A stretch of DNA of 64,000 bases from Rhodobacter sp. Har01 (GCF_020564565.1 NZ_JAJCTD010000006.1:186001-250000), one strand, 5' to 3'; positions 46,172-56,018 are shown, counted from the stretch's first letter. The notes: generated from the sequence alone by a model not told the origin. Numbers and translations are program-made.

Positions 46172-47017
46172 TCAATGCGCCATGAACACCGGCACTTCGG
46201 CCTGTTCCAGCATGTTGCGCGTGGCGCCGCCGAGGATTGCCTCGCGGAACCGCGAATGGCCGTAGGCGCCCATCACCAGGAGATCGGCGTTGATGTCGCG
46301 GCAGTGCCGCGCCAGCACGTCGGAAATCCGCGGCAGGGTGCGGGCCAGCACCTGCACCTCGGCCTTGACGCCGTGGCGCACCAGAAGCTGGCACAGCAGG
46401 CCGCCCGGGTCAGACCGTTCCGGGCCATGCGCCGGCGGGTCGATCACGGTGATGGTCACCAGTTCGGCGCGTTTCAGGAACGGCATCGCCCGGCGTGCCG
46501 CCACCATCGCCTCGCGGCTTTGGTTCCAGGCCAGCACGATGCGCTTGGGCTCGGCAGAGGACAGGCCCTTTTCCGGCACCACCAGCACCGGCGCCATGCC
46601 TTCGAACATCGCGGCCTCGATCACCGCCTCGGCCTCGGGGCCTTGCGTCTTGCCATAGGGCTTGGGCAGCACCACCAGATCGGCATAGCGGGCGCGGGTC
46701 GAGACCAGGTCGGTCAGCGCGCCGATCTGCGACACGGCGGATTCCACCGCCCAGCGCAGATCGGGACCCTGCGCCGCCATCGCGGCCTTGAGCGCGGCCT
46801 CGTTCTGGCGGGCCTCTTCCTCGGCACGCTCCATCGCGACCTGAAGGATAACCGCGCCCGAGCCGACGTAGGAGTAGCCGACCTGGGTCCGGTCGACGCC
46901 CAGGCCCAGGGCATCGAGATGGGCGTCCACCTTGCGGGCGATCATCGCCGCGGCCTCAACGGCGCGGGCGGCGGTCTCGGGGGAAGCGGCGATGGTCAGC
47001 AAGGATTTGTAGGCCAT
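46172..47017 (-). CDS. uspA: Universal stress protein, two tandem UspA domains
   Basis: A 281-residue protein with two Usp domains (about 1-140 and 145-281). The second keeps the ATP-binding pattern G-x2-G-x9-G-S/T as GAYGHSRFREAILGGATRNM; the first has a degenerate form near VLPKPYGKTQG. Usp proteins support survival in stress and low energy. The gene diverges from ccoN; an FNR-like box at 47075-47088 is placed about 64 bases from its start, suggesting induction under low oxygen together with the oxidase. Confidence 0.92.
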   Translation of the reverse strand: MAYKSLLTIAASPETAARAVEAAAMIARKVDAHLDALGLGVDRTQVGYSYVGSGAVILQVAMERAEEEARQNEAALKAAMAAQGPDLRWAVESAVSQIGALTDLVSTRARYADLVVLPKPYGKTQGPEAEAVIEAAMFEGMAPVLVVPEKGLSSAEPKRIVLAWNQSREAMVAARRAMPFLKRAELVTITVIDPPAHGPERSDPGGLLCQLLVRHGVKAEVQVLARTLPRISDVLARHCRDINADLLVMGAYGHSRFREAILGGATRNMLEQAEVPVFMAH

Positions 47018-47074
47018 GGAAGCCTCCTGAAGTTCGAGTTGAGCACAAGCTACGGACCATGGGAACCCCGCGCG

Positions 47075-47088
47075 TTGACCGAGGTCAA
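47075..47088. promoter_or_regulatory. FNR-like box, probably for uspA
   Basis: TTGACCGAGGTCAA, a symmetrical TTGAC-N4-GTCAA variant of the FNR site. Its centre is 64 bases from the uspA start codon, the spacing expected for class II activation with a leader of roughly 23 bases. It is 18 bases from the ccoN FNR box. Confidence 0.7.
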
Positions 47089-47106
47089 GCGGGCCGAAAG
47101 GGTTTG

Positions 47107-47120
47107 TTGATGCAGATCAA
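47107..47120. promoter_or_regulatory. FNR box upstream of ccoN
   Basis: TTGATGCAGATCAA, identical over all 14 bases to the hemN-fnrL box. Its centre is about 115 bases before the ccoN start, so a start site 41.5 bases downstream would leave a leader of about 74 bases. Confidence 0.92.
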
Positions 47121-47228
47121 GGCGACTCTTGCGGTCGCCGCCCACAAGCGGAACAGTCGACAAATCTGCCCGGGGGTCGAGTCGGTCTTCGTCTGCCGGG
47201 CAGCAAAAAAAGACGAAGGGACGCAAAA

Positions 47229-48833
47229 ATGTGGGATTACCTGAAGCTGATCGCGCTGGGCGCGGTCGCGGTTCTTGCCGCGATCGCGATGACCCAGGCC
47301 CGCGATCTGGCCTACATGGTCAATGCGATCGAGATCGTGCTCGTCTGCGCCATCGCCTTCCTGGTGGTGTTGCGGGGTCTGGGCCGTCCGAAACTAGCGA
47401 ACCAGGGGGAATACCGGGACGGGCTGATCCGGATCGGTGTCTTCCTGACGGCGATGTGGGCGATTGTCGGCTTTCTGGTCGGCGTGATCGTTGCCAGCCA
47501 GCTGGCCTGGCCCTGGCTGAATTTCGAATTCCTGCAAGGCTTTGGCAACTTCGGGCGCCTGCGCCCGCTGCACACCAGCGCGGTGATCTTCGCCTTTGGC
47601 GGGACCGCCCTGATCACCACCTCGTTCTACGTCGTGCAGCGCACCAGCGCGGTGCGGCTGTGGGGCGGCGGGCTGGCCAGCTTCGTGTTCTGGGGCTGGC
47701 AAACGGTGATCCTGCTGGCGGCCACCAGCTATGTGCTGGGCGGGTCGCAAAGCAAGGAATACGCCGAGCCGAACTGGCACATCGACATTCTGATCACCCT
47801 GGTCTGGGTGGCCTATCTGGCCGTCTTCGCCGGCACGATCATGAAGCGCAAGGAACCCCACATCTACGTGGCGAACTGGTTCTACCTGTCGTTCATCATC
47901 ACCATCGCGATGCTGCACCTGGTCAACAACATGGCCATCCCGGTGTCATGGTTCGGCAGCCAGTCGGTGCAGGTCACCAGCGGCGTGCAGGATGCGATGA
48001 TCCAGTGGTGGTATGGCCACAACGCGGTGGGCTTCTTCCTGACCGCCGGCTTCCTGGGCATGATGTACTACTTCGTGCCGAAACAGGCCGAACGCCCGGT
48101 GTTCAGCTACAAGCTGTCGATCGTGCACTTCTGGGCCCTGATCTTCCTCTACATCTGGGCCGGTCCGCACCACCTGCACTATACCGCGCTGCCCGACTGG
48201 GCCGGCACGCTGGGCATGGTGTTCTCGATCATCCTGTGGATGCCCTCGTGGGGCGGCATGATCAACGGCCTGATGACGCTGTCGGGCGCCTGGGACAAGC
48301 TGCGCACCGACCCGGTGATCCGGATGATGGTGGTCAGCATCGGTTTCTACGGCATGTCCACCTTCGAAGGCCCGATGATGAGCATCAAGGCCGTCAACAG
48401 CCTGTCGCACTACACCGACTGGACCATCGGCCACGTCCATTCCGGCGCCTTGGGCTGGAACGGCATGATCACCTTCGGTGCGCTGTACTTCCTGACCCCG
48501 CGCCTGTGGAACCGGGCCGGCCTCTACTCCCTGAAACTGGTCAGCTGGCACTTCTGGCTCGCGACCATCGGGATCGTCCTTTATGCCTCGGCCATGTGGG
48601 TCACCGGCATCATGGAAGGCCTGATGTGGCGTGAAGTGGATGCGAACGGCTTCCTGGTGAACGCCTTCGCCGACACCGTGGCTGCGAAGTATCCGATGTA
48701 TGTGGTTCGCGCCCTGGGCGGGATCCTCTACCTCACCGGCGGGCTGATCATGGCCTACAACCTCTGGATGACGGTCAAAGCGCAGCCGGCCAAAGCGGCC
48801 GCCAACGCCCACGCCGCCATTCCGGCTGAATAA
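47229..48833 (+). CDS. ccoN: Cytochrome cbb3 oxidase subunit I
   Basis: A 534-residue haem-copper oxidase subunit with 12 or more spans. Haem and copper ligands are visible: His in [14 protein letters not shown] (low-spin haem b), His in [16 protein letters not shown] with the following Tyr of the cbb3 His-Tyr crosslink region, the CuB pair in [10 protein letters not shown], and His residues in [16 protein letters not shown]. It reduces oxygen to water with high affinity and pumps protons. First gene of ccoNOQP; start at 47229 with a GAAGGGACG leader. FnrL control is expected from the box at 47107. Confidence 0.97.
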   Translation: MWDYLKLIALGAVAVLAAIAMTQARDLAYMVNAIEIVLVCAIAFLVVLRGLGRPKLANQGEYRDGLIRIGVFLTAMWAIVGFLVGVIVASQLAWPWLNFEFLQGFGNFGRLRPLHTSAVIFAFGGTALITTSFYVVQRTSAVRLWGGGLASFVFWGWQTVILLAATSYVLGGSQSKEYAEPNWHIDILITLVWVAYLAVFAGTIMKRKEPHIYVANWFYLSFIITIAMLHLVNNMAIPVSWFGSQSVQVTSGVQDAMIQWWYGHNAVGFFLTAGFLGMMYYFVPKQAERPVFSYKLSIVHFWALIFLYIWAGPHHLHYTALPDWAGTLGMVFSIILWMPSWGGMINGLMTLSGAWDKLRTDPVIRMMVVSIGFYGMSTFEGPMMSIKAVNSLSHYTDWTIGHVHSGALGWNGMITFGALYFLTPRLWNRAGLYSLKLVSWHFWLATIGIVLYASAMWVTGIMEGLMWREVDANGFLVNAFADTVAAKYPMYVVRALGGILYLTGGLIMAYNLWMTVKAQPAKAAANAHAAIPAE

Positions 48834-48847
48834 GGGAGGGGAGTGAG

Positions 48848-49597
48848 ATGGCTTTCCTTGACAAGCACAAGGCGATCGAGACGCATGCCACCCTGCTGAT
48901 GGTGTTGGCCTTTCTGGTCGTCACCGTTGGCGGCCTGGTGCAGATCGTGCCGCTGTTCTACCTGGACAACGTGATCGAGAAGGTGGACGGGATGCGTCCC
49001 TACACCCCGCTGGAACTGGCTGGCCGGGACGTCTACATCCGCGAGGGCTGCTACGTCTGCCACAGCCAGATGATCCGCCCGATGCGCGACGAGGGCGTGC
49101 GCTACGGCCACTACAGCCTGGCGGCGGAATCGATGTACGACCATCCGTTCCAGTGGGGGTCCAAGCGCACCGGGCCGGACCTGGCCCGCGTCGGTGGCCG
49201 CTACTCGGACGAATGGCATCAGGACCACTTTGCCAATGCCAAGTCGGTGGTGCCGGAATCTGTGATGCCGCCCTACGGTTTCCTGTTCAACCGGGTGATC
49301 GACGGGAAATACATCCAGGACGTCGTCAAGACGCACCGGATGGTGGGCGTGCCCTACACCGACGACATGGTGGCGAACGCCCTGGCCGACTTTACCGCCC
49401 AGGCGGACCCGTTGGCCGACTCGGCCGGTCTGCAAGAGCGCTATGGCGCGGCTGCGATCAAGGGCGGCAAGGACGTCAATGTGCGCAACTTCGACGGTCA
49501 GCCCGAGTTGACCGAAGCCGACGCGCTGATCGCCTATATCCAGGTCCTGGGAACGATGGTCGACTTCGAGACCTTCACCCCGGACCCGGCGCGTTAA
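48848..49597 (+). CDS. ccoO: Cytochrome cbb3 oxidase subunit II (mono-haem cytochrome c)
   Basis: A 249-residue protein anchored by one N-terminal span (about 13-35). The single haem c site is [12 protein letters not shown] (about residue 62), and the axial Met lies in [11 protein letters not shown]. It passes electrons from CcoP to CcoN. It follows ccoN by 14 bases with GGGAGGGGAG upstream and is 12 bases before ccoQ. Confidence 0.97.
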   Translation: MAFLDKHKAIETHATLLMVLAFLVVTVGGLVQIVPLFYLDNVIEKVDGMRPYTPLELAGRDVYIREGCYVCHSQMIRPMRDEGVRYGHYSLAAESMYDHPFQWGSKRTGPDLARVGGRYSDEWHQDHFANAKSVVPESVMPPYGFLFNRVIDGKYIQDVVKTHRMVGVPYTDDMVANALADFTAQADPLADSAGLQERYGAAAIKGGKDVNVRNFDGQPELTEADALIAYIQVLGTMVDFETFTPDPAR

Positions 49598-49609
49598 GGG
49601 GGGGAACGG

Positions 49610-49804
49610 ATGGAAACCTATTCGTTCCTGAGAGAACTGGCCGACAGCTGGGGTCTCCTGGCGATGTTCGTCCTGTTCCTTGGCGTCGTTGCCTGGGTCT
49701 TCCGACCCGGCTCCCGCAAGATGCAGGACGACGCCGCACGTTCGATCTTCCGCAACGACAGCCGTCCTGCGGAAGCCGCGAAACCCCAGGCCAAGGAGGC
49801 GTGA
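49610..49804 (+). CDS. ccoQ: Cytochrome cbb3 oxidase assembly/stability subunit CcoQ
   Basis: A 64-residue single-span protein: short polar start [15 protein letters not shown], span about 15-33 ([16 protein letters not shown]) and a positively charged C-terminus. CcoQ stabilises the assembled oxidase, in some species against oxygen. The stop is one base from the ccoP ATG. Confidence 0.93.
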   Translation: METYSFLRELADSWGLLAMFVLFLGVVAWVFRPGSRKMQDDAARSIFRNDSRPAEAAKPQAKEA

Positions 49805-49805
49805 G

Positions 49806-50687
49806 ATGTGCGCCAAGCAAGTGACGAAGGCCGCTCCTGGCCAGGTCGAGACCACCGGCCATTCGTGGGACGGCATCGAGGAATACAACAACCCGCTGCC
49901 GCGCTGGTGGGTGTGGATCCTGTATCTCTGCATCATCTGGGGCGTCGGCTACACCGTCGCCTATCCGGCCTGGCCGCTGATCACCGGGGCGACCCAGGGC
50001 GTGCTGGGGCAGGACAGCCGGATCGACGTGAACGCCGAATACGCCGAGTGGGATGCCAAGAACGGCCCGATCAAGGAAAAGCTGATCGCGACCGATCTGA
50101 ACGCGATCAAGGATGATCCGGAACTGGTGGCCTATGCCGAACGCGCCGGGGCGGCCGTCTTCCGCACCAACTGCGCGCAGTGCCATGGCGCGGGCGCTGC
50201 GGGTGTGCAGCAGCTGGGCTATCCCAACCTGCTGGACGACGACTGGCTTTGGGGCGGCACGATGGAGGACATCCACCTGACCGTCACCCACGGCATCCGC
50301 AACACCACCGATGCCGATGCCCGCTATTCGGAAATGCCCAAGTGGGGCGTCGATGAATTGCTGGACGCCACCCAGATCGGCGATGTGGTCGAGTATGTGC
50401 TCAAGCTTTCGGGCCAGGACCATGACGCGGCCAAGGCCGAAGCCGGGATGACCGTCTTCGTCGAGAACTGCGCCGCGTGCCACACCGAAGCCGGCACCGG
50501 CGACCGTGTGCAGGGCGCGCCGAACCTGACCGATGCGGTCTGGCTTTATGGCGGCAGCCGCGAGGCGATCCAGCAAACGGTGTTCTACGCCCGCTTCGGG
50601 GTGATGCCGAACTGGAACCAGCGCCTCAAGGAAGACGAGATCCGCGCGGTGTCCTACTACGTCCACAGCCTGGGCGGCGGCGAATGA
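49806..50687 (+). CDS. ccoP: Cytochrome cbb3 oxidase subunit III (di-haem cytochrome c)
   Basis: A 293-residue protein with the FixP-type N-terminus ([19 protein letters not shown]), one span (about 34-55) and two cytochrome c domains with haem sites CAQCH (about 122) and CAACH (about 220); axial Met residues lie in SEMPKWG and GVMPNWN. It takes electrons from cytochrome c or the membrane-bound cytochrome cy. Last gene of the ccoNOQP operon; the hairpin at 50699 follows 11 bases later. Confidence 0.97.
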   Translation: MCAKQVTKAAPGQVETTGHSWDGIEEYNNPLPRWWVWILYLCIIWGVGYTVAYPAWPLITGATQGVLGQDSRIDVNAEYAEWDAKNGPIKEKLIATDLNAIKDDPELVAYAERAGAAVFRTNCAQCHGAGAAGVQQLGYPNLLDDDWLWGGTMEDIHLTVTHGIRNTTDADARYSEMPKWGVDELLDATQIGDVVEYVLKLSGQDHDAAKAEAGMTVFVENCAACHTEAGTGDRVQGAPNLTDAVWLYGGSREAIQQTVFYARFGVMPNWNQRLKEDEIRAVSYYVHSLGGGE

Positions 50688-50698
50688 TCTGAACTGGA

Positions 50699-50735
50699 CT
50701 GTTCCCGGCGGTGCACAAACCGCCGCCGGGAACAG
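50699..50735 (+). terminator. Hairpin after ccoP
   Basis: CTGTTCCCGGCGG and CCGCCGGGAACAG pair over 13 bases around an 11-base loop, starting 11 bases after the ccoP stop; GCACTTTCC follows. A strong stem but no real T tract. It may end the ccoNOQP transcript or allow partial read-through into ccoGHIS. Confidence 0.65.
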
Positions 50736-51011
50736 GCACTTTCCGCCCCATGCGTTCGCGCGCGTCCCAGGGAGGCGGCTGCCGACCTGACCAGGACGGG
50801 GCTGCGCCGGCAGGTGCAGCCTCGCCGGTGTGTCGGGGGGTGGCAGGCTGTGGGGGGCAGGCGGCGGCAGACTGTGGCAGATCGGCCCGTTTCCGACCCG
50901 ATCGCGGGATAATGCACATCCGCGATGAGAATTTGATGCAGGTCAAAGTGGTCTTTCCCTGCCGGACGCCTTATCACGGCGTCAACATATTCACGAATCC
51001 GGAGATGTTCC
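50736..51011. other. Promoter region of ccoGHIS
   Basis: The gap between the ccoP hairpin and ccoG. It is G-rich around 50825-50880 and contains the FNR box at 50933. No coding frame is convincing. Confidence 0.55.
50933..50946. promoter_or_regulatory. FNR box upstream of ccoG
   Basis: TTGATGCAGGTCAA, one change from the two perfect boxes in the window (GTCAA for ATCAA). Its centre is about 72 bases before the ccoG start, which suits class II activation with a leader near 30 bases. It gives ccoGHIS its own low-oxygen promoter. Confidence 0.85.
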
Positions 51012-52457
51012 GTGTCGACCCCCGATACCAACCCGCCCAGCCTGTACGCCGCGCGCGAGCCGATCTTCCCGCGGCGGGTTTCCGGAACGTTCCGCACCCT
51101 GAAGTGGTGGCTGCTGGCGGTGATGCTGGGCATCTACTACGTGCTGCCCTGGATCCGCTGGGATCGCGGCCCGAACCTGCCGGACCAGGCGGTCCTGCTG
51201 GACCTGGGCAACCGGCGCTTCTTCTTCTTCATGATCGAGATCTGGCCACACGAATTCTACTTCGTCGCCGGCCTTCTGATCATGGCCGGACTGGGGTTGT
51301 TCCTGTTCACCAGTGCGGCCGGCCGGATCTGGTGCGGCTATGCCTGCCCGCAGACGGTGTGGACCGACCTCTACATCCTGGTCGAGCGCTGGATCGAGGG
51401 TGACCGCAACGCCCGCATCCGCCTGCACCGCCAGGGCTGGAATTTCGAGAAGATCCGCAAGCGGGCGGTCAAGTGGACGGTGTGGTTCGCGATCGGCCTG
51501 GCCACCGGCGGGGCCTGGGTGTTCTATTTCACCGACGCGCCGACCCTGCTTTGGGACCTGCTGACCGGCAACGCCCACCCGATCGCCTATACGACGATGC
51601 TGATCCTGGCCGCGACGACCTTTGCCTTTGCCGGCTTTGCGCGCGAACAGATGTGCATCTACGCCTGCCCCTGGCCGCGCATCCAGGCCGCGATGATGGA
51701 CGAGGACACCATCACCATCGCCTACCGCGACTGGCGCGGAGAGCCGCGCGGCAAGCTGCACAAGGGCGAGGTGCCCGAAGGCCAGGGCGACTGCATCGAC
51801 TGCATGGCTTGCGTGAACGTCTGCCCGATGGGGATCGACATCCGCAACGGCCAGCAACTGGCCTGCATCACCTGCGGGCTGTGCATCGACGCCTGCAACG
51901 ACATGATGGACAAGATCGGCAAGCCGCATGGCCTGGTCGGCTATCTTGCGCTGACCGACGAGACCCGCGAACGCACCGGCCTGCCGCCGAAGAGCGTCTG
52001 GAAGCACGTCTTCCGGGTGCGCACCATCCTGTACACCGTCCTTTGGACCGGCGTGGGCATCGCGCTGGTGGTGGCGCTGTTCCTGCGCACCGAGATCGAC
52101 GTCAGCGTGACCCCGGTCCGCAACCCGACCTTCGTGATGCTGTCGGACGGCTCGATCCGCAACACCTATGACCTGCGGCTGCGCAACAAGCACGGCGAGG
52201 ACCGCTGGTTCGCGATCTCGGCCACCTCCGACGCAGAACTGGACGTGACGGTCGAGGGGGCCACCGACCAGCGCCTGCTGGTGCCGGCGAACGAAACCTT
52301 GCAGGCCCGGGTCTACATGACCGCGGGGCCCGACAGCGAGGCGGCCAAAGCCGAGCGGACCGACGTAACGATCTGGGTGCAGGATCAGGGCACCGAAGCC
52401 GAGCCCGGCACCGACCGGGTGGCCAACGAGACCATCTTCAACGGCAAGGGGGACTGA
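51012..52457 (+). CDS. ccoG: cbb3 oxidase maturation ferredoxin-like protein CcoG (RdxA/FixG)
   Basis: A 481-residue membrane protein starting with GTG at 51012 (STPDTNPPSLYAARE). About five spans, the conserved GRIWCGYACPQTVWTDLY, two 4Fe-4S sites CIDCMACVNVCPMGID and CITCGLCIDACN (about 260-300), and a C-terminal periplasmic immunoglobulin-like domain. CcoG reduces Cu(II) to Cu(I) for oxidase assembly. It lies 3 bases before ccoH. An overlapping ATG at 51005 is out of frame. Confidence 0.95.
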   Translation: MSTPDTNPPSLYAAREPIFPRRVSGTFRTLKWWLLAVMLGIYYVLPWIRWDRGPNLPDQAVLLDLGNRRFFFFMIEIWPHEFYFVAGLLIMAGLGLFLFTSAAGRIWCGYACPQTVWTDLYILVERWIEGDRNARIRLHRQGWNFEKIRKRAVKWTVWFAIGLATGGAWVFYFTDAPTLLWDLLTGNAHPIAYTTMLILAATTFAFAGFAREQMCIYACPWPRIQAAMMDEDTITIAYRDWRGEPRGKLHKGEVPEGQGDCIDCMACVNVCPMGIDIRNGQQLACITCGLCIDACNDMMDKIGKPHGLVGYLALTDETRERTGLPPKSVWKHVFRVRTILYTVLWTGVGIALVVALFLRTEIDVSVTPVRNPTFVMLSDGSIRNTYDLRLRNKHGEDRWFAISATSDAELDVTVEGATDQRLLVPANETLQARVYMTAGPDSEAAKAERTDVTIWVQDQGTEAEPGTDRVANETIFNGKGD

Positions 52458-52460
52458 GGG

Positions 52461-52913
52461 ATGGCAGAACTGACCGGCCGCCACGTACTGGCTATCACGG
52501 TGGGCGCCTTTTCGGTGATCATCGCAGTGAACCTGGTGATGGCCTGGAAGGCGGTCGCCACCTTCCCAGGGCTGGACGTGCCGAATTCCTACGTCGCCAG
52601 CCAGGAATTCGACGCCCGGCGCCGCGCGCAAGAGGCCCTGGGCTGGACGATGCAGCCCGCCTATGACCGCGGCCGGATGACCATCGCCTTCACCGATGCG
52701 ACCGGCCGCGCGGTCGAGGTCGCTTCGCTTGAGGTTCTGATCGGTCGCCTGACCGAGGCGAAGGATGACGTGACGCCGGACTTCACCTATGTTGCCGGCC
52801 AGTACGAGGCCGAAGTGCCGCTGGCCGCCGGCACCTGGATGGTCCGGGTCAAGGCGATTGCGGCCGATGGCACGCTGTTCGAGCAGCGCAAGCGGGTGAC
52901 GGTCGGAGGCTGA
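52461..52913 (+). CDS. ccoH: cbb3 oxidase assembly protein CcoH (FixH)
   Basis: A 150-residue FixH family protein. One N-terminal span (about 9-30, LAITVGAFSVIIAVNLVMAW) is followed by the family block SYVASQEFDARRRAQEALGW and a periplasmic beta-rich domain. CcoH helps assemble the oxidase and binds copper proteins of the pathway. It lies between ccoG and ccoI with 3- and 4-base gaps. Confidence 0.93.
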   Translation: MAELTGRHVLAITVGAFSVIIAVNLVMAWKAVATFPGLDVPNSYVASQEFDARRRAQEALGWTMQPAYDRGRMTIAFTDATGRAVEVASLEVLIGRLTEAKDDVTPDFTYVAGQYEAEVPLAAGTWMVRVKAIAADGTLFEQRKRVTVGG

Positions 52914-52917
52914 CGGC

Positions 52918-55152
52918 ATGGCAGTCGCGGACGGGCGGATCGAGGCAGAGGTCGAGACCCAGTTCGGGGCCGGCGGCGGTCTGTCGGCCTGCCCGGCCTG
53001 CGTCGCCGCCCCTTCGGCCGAACGCATCGCCGCCTCGGCCGCCGCGCTGGCCGGGGCGCGGCTGATGCTCTCGGTGCCTGCCGCCCATTGCGCGGCCTGC
53101 ATCTCGACACTGGAACACGCCGCCGAGGCGGTGCCCGGCGTCCGGTCGGCCCGGCTGAACCTGTCGCTGAAGCGGCTGTCGGTCGATGCCGGCCCCGAGG
53201 TGACGGTGCCGCAGATGATTCAGGCGATGCAGGCGGTGGGCTACGAGGCCCATGAACTGGACCCGGGCCTGCTGTCCTCGACCGAGACCGACCGGCAGGC
53301 GCGCGACCTGTTGATGCGGCTGGGCGTAGCCTTTTTCAGCATGATGAACGTCATGCTCTTGTCGGTGGCGGTCTGGTCCGGGGCCGAGGGCGTGACCCGC
53401 GACCTGTTCCACTGGATTTCCGCCGCCATCGCCCTGCCGACGGTGGTGTTTTCCGGCCAGCCGTTCTTTCGGTCGGCCTGGGCCAGCTTGCGGGTGGGCC
53501 GGCTGGGGATGGACGTGCCGATCAGCCTGGCGCTGATCCTGGCCTCGTCGATCTCGCTCTATGAAACCACGCAGTCGGGTCACCACGCCTATTTCGACGC
53601 GGCGGTGATGCTGTGCTTCTTTTTGTTGCTGGGCCGCTACCTGGACCATCGCACCCGCGCCATCGCGCGCTCGGCCGCGCAGGAGCTGGCGGCGCTGGAG
53701 GTTCCCCGCGCCATCGTGCTGGAGGACGGCGCCGAGGTGGCCCGGCCGATCGCCGAGGTGATGGCCGGCGATCTGGTGCTGGTGCGGCCGGGCGGGCGGA
53801 TGCCGGTCGATGGCGTGGTCGTGTCCGGCACCTCGGAGGTGGACCGCAGCGTGCTGACCGGCGAAAGCCTGCCGGTCTGGGCCGGTGAGGGCAGCGTCGT
53901 CAGTGCGGGCGAGGTGAACCTGACCGGGCCCCTGACGGTGCGGGTGACGGCAGCGGGAAAGGAATCCAGTCTGCACCGGATGGCCGATCTGGTGGCGGTG
54001 GCCGAAAGCGCCAAGACCCGCTACACCAGCCTGGCCGAGCGGGCGGCGCGGCTGTATTCGCCGCTGGTGCACCTGCTGTCGTTCAGCGCCTTCGGCTTCT
54101 GGATGTGGAAGACCGGCGGCGATGTGCGCTACGCGGTCAACATCTCGGCGGCGGTGCTGATCATCACCTGCCCCTGCGCCCTGGGCCTGGCGGTGCCGGC
54201 GGTGGTGACGGCGGCCAGCGGCCGGCTGTTCCGCAAGGGGCTGCTGATCAAGCAGGGCAACGCGCTGGAGCGGTTGGCCGAGGTGGACACGGTCTGCTTC
54301 GACAAGACCGGCACGCTGACCCTGGGCACGCCCGAGGCGACCAACCTGGAGGCCCATCCCGACACCGCGACCGAGGTGGCCTTCGCGCTGGCCGGGGCCT
54401 CGTCGCACCCGCTTGCGATGGCGCTGGCCGAGGCGGCACGGGCACGCGGGCTGAAGCCCGCCCGGGTGGACGAGATCCGCGAAGTGCCGGGCTATGGTGT
54501 CGAGGGGGTCTGGAAGGGTGCCAAGGTGCGGCTGGGCCGGGCCGAGTGGTGCGGGGCCGAGGGCTTGCCGGTGACGGCAAGCTATCTTTGCACCGGCGAC
54601 GGATCGGCGCCGCGCGCCTATACCTTCGCCGACCGGCTGCGGCCGGGCGCCGCCGAGGTGATGGCGGCGCTGAAGGCGCAGGGGCGGCGGGTGATCCTGC
54701 TGTCAGGCGACACCGAGGCCGCGGTGGCCGCCCTGGCCGGACGGCTGGGGATTGCCGAATGGCAGTCGGCCATGCTGCCGGCCGAAAAGGCCGCGCGGGT
54801 GGCGGCGCTGACCTCTGGGGGGGCGCGGGTGCTGATGGTGGGGGACGGGCTGAACGACACCGCGGCGCTGGCGGCGGCGCATGTGTCGATTTCCCCCGCA
54901 ACGGCGCTGGACGCGGCACGGGTGGCGTCGGACATCGTGCTCTTGGGCCAGGACATGGCGCCGATCGCCGATGCGCTGCGGATCAGCCGGCAGGCGGTGC
55001 GGCGGATGATCGAGAACTTTGTGGTCTCGGGCGGCTATAACGTGATAGCGGTGCCGCTTGCGCTGGTCGGCAGCGCCACGCCGCTGGCAGCGGCGCTGGC
55101 GATGTCGCTGTCGTCCATTACCGTGTCCCTGAACGCATTGAGGCTGAAGTAA
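52918..55152 (+). CDS. ccoI: Copper-exporting P1B-type ATPase CcoI (FixI)
   Basis: A 744-residue P-type ATPase. The N-terminal heavy-metal domain has the CxxC site as AAHCAACIS (about 58), with an extra CPAC near residue 22. Further on are the metal channel CPC in TCPCALGLAVPA (about 420), phosphorylation site DKTGTLTLG (about 461) and GDGLNDTAAL (about 641). It exports Cu(I) to the periplasm for the CuB site of cbb3 oxidase, not for general copper resistance. TAATG overlap with ccoS. Confidence 0.95.
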   Translation: MAVADGRIEAEVETQFGAGGGLSACPACVAAPSAERIAASAAALAGARLMLSVPAAHCAACISTLEHAAEAVPGVRSARLNLSLKRLSVDAGPEVTVPQMIQAMQAVGYEAHELDPGLLSSTETDRQARDLLMRLGVAFFSMMNVMLLSVAVWSGAEGVTRDLFHWISAAIALPTVVFSGQPFFRSAWASLRVGRLGMDVPISLALILASSISLYETTQSGHHAYFDAAVMLCFFLLLGRYLDHRTRAIARSAAQELAALEVPRAIVLEDGAEVARPIAEVMAGDLVLVRPGGRMPVDGVVVSGTSEVDRSVLTGESLPVWAGEGSVVSAGEVNLTGPLTVRVTAAGKESSLHRMADLVAVAESAKTRYTSLAERAARLYSPLVHLLSFSAFGFWMWKTGGDVRYAVNISAAVLIITCPCALGLAVPAVVTAASGRLFRKGLLIKQGNALERLAEVDTVCFDKTGTLTLGTPEATNLEAHPDTATEVAFALAGASSHPLAMALAEAARARGLKPARVDEIREVPGYGVEGVWKGAKVRLGRAEWCGAEGLPVTASYLCTGDGSAPRAYTFADRLRPGAAEVMAALKAQGRRVILLSGDTEAAVAALAGRLGIAEWQSAMLPAEKAARVAALTSGGARVLMVGDGLNDTAALAAAHVSISPATALDAARVASDIVLLGQDMAPIADALRISRQAVRRMIENFVVSGGYNVIAVPLALVGSATPLAAALAMSLSSITVSLNALRLK

Positions 55153-55310
55153 TGGAAATCCTGGGCATCCTGATCCCGGTCTCGCTGTTTCTGGGCGGCA
55201 TCGGCCTGATCGCCTTTGTCTGGGCGATGAAGCACCGGCAATTCGACGACCTGGACGGCGACGCCAACCGCATCCTGACCAAGGATTGGGACGACAAGCC
55301 CCGACCGTAA
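55152..55310 (+). CDS. ccoS: cbb3 oxidase assembly protein CcoS
   Basis: A 52-residue protein, not caught by length-limited ORF calling. It begins with ATG overlapping the TAA of ccoI. One span (about 5-26, GILIPVSLFLGGIGLIAFVW) is followed by the CcoS signature KHRQFDDLDGDANRIL and a charged tail. CcoS is needed for insertion of haem b and CuB into CcoN. Last gene of ccoGHIS; a family 1 repeat starts 7 bases after the stop. Confidence 0.95.
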   Translation: MEILGILIPVSLFLGGIGLIAFVWAMKHRQFDDLDGDANRILTKDWDDKPRP

Positions 55311-55316
55311 CGCAGG

Positions 55317-55368
55317 CGATTTCCGAATTCGGAAATCGTGCACGGAATTCGACTTCGAATTCCGGTTC
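55317..55368 (+). repeat. Double-hairpin palindromic repeat (family 1, copy 3)
   Basis: CGATTTCCGAATTCGGAAATCG (a 22-base perfect palindrome; the core is CCGAATTCGG), TGCAC, then GGAATTCGA-CT-TCGAATTCC, ending GGTTC. It follows ccoS and precedes a convergent hydrolase gene (stop at 55374), so it may end transcripts from ccoGHIS. Confidence 0.87.
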
Positions 55369-55373
55369 TGCGG

Positions 55374-56018
55374 TCAGCCGATGGTCACCACCGCCGGGGC
55401 AAGGCCGTCGATTTCCACCGTGAAGCGGTCGCCCCGCACCAGCGCGCCGACGCCGGCCGGGGTGCCGGTGAAGAGCAGGTCGCCCGGCGCCAGCGTGACC
55501 AGCCTTGACAGGTGGGCGATGATCTCGGGCACCGACCAGATCATGTCGGAAAGCTGCGCCTGTTGCCGGGGCGTGCCGTTCAGGACGCCGCAGATGCGGC
55601 CCTGCGGCAGCGGGCCGGGGCGCAAGGGGCCGACCACGGCCGAGGCGTCGAAGGCCTTGGCCATGTCCCAGGGCCGGCGCATCGCCTTGGCCTCGGCCTG
55701 CAGGTCGCGCCGCGTCAGGTCATTGCCGGCGGCACAGCCCCAGACCGATCCGCCCGGCCCGAGAGCGACCACCAGTTCCGCCTCGTAATGCAGCTCGGCA
55801 GTGGCGGGCGGGTAGGGGACGCGCGTGCCGCTATCCACCACGGCATCGGCGGGTTTGGTGAAGAAGAACGGCGGATCGCGGTCGGGGTCGTTGCCGAATT
55901 CGCGGGCATGTTCGGCGTAGTTGCGGCCGACACAGAAGATGCGGCGGACGGCAAAGCGGGCCTCGGTGCCCTCGACCGCAACCGAGGCGGGTGCGGGCGG
56001 GGGCAGGACGAACCGCAT
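55374..56018 (-). CDS. Fumarylacetoacetate hydrolase family protein
   Basis: A 214-residue FAH-fold enzyme. Family blocks seen are IFCVGRNYAEHAREFGN, FFFTKPADAVV, the metal-binding acidic residues in ELHYEAELVVALG, and FTGTPAGVG near the C-terminus. Short members of this family act as acylpyruvases, oxaloacetate decarboxylases or hydrolases in aromatic degradation; the substrate is not clear. I start at 56018, which overlaps the stop of the upstream carboxypeptidase gene as ATGA; a start at 56042 would add 8 residues. Confidence 0.88.
   Translation of the reverse strand: MRFVLPPPAPASVAVEGTEARFAVRRIFCVGRNYAEHAREFGNDPDRDPPFFFTKPADAVVDSGTRVPYPPATAELHYEAELVVALGPGGSVWGCAAGNDLTRRDLQAEAKAMRRPWDMAKAFDASAVVGPLRPGPLPQGRICGVLNGTPRQQAQLSDMIWSVPEIIAHLSRLVTLAPGDLLFTGTPAGVGALVRGDRFTVEIDGLAPAVVTIG

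Noticed and set aside
50991..53102. A 703-codon frame antisense to ccoG-ccoH
   Set aside because: It is a compositional shadow of the ccoGHI genes; the codons are rare and no motif is present.
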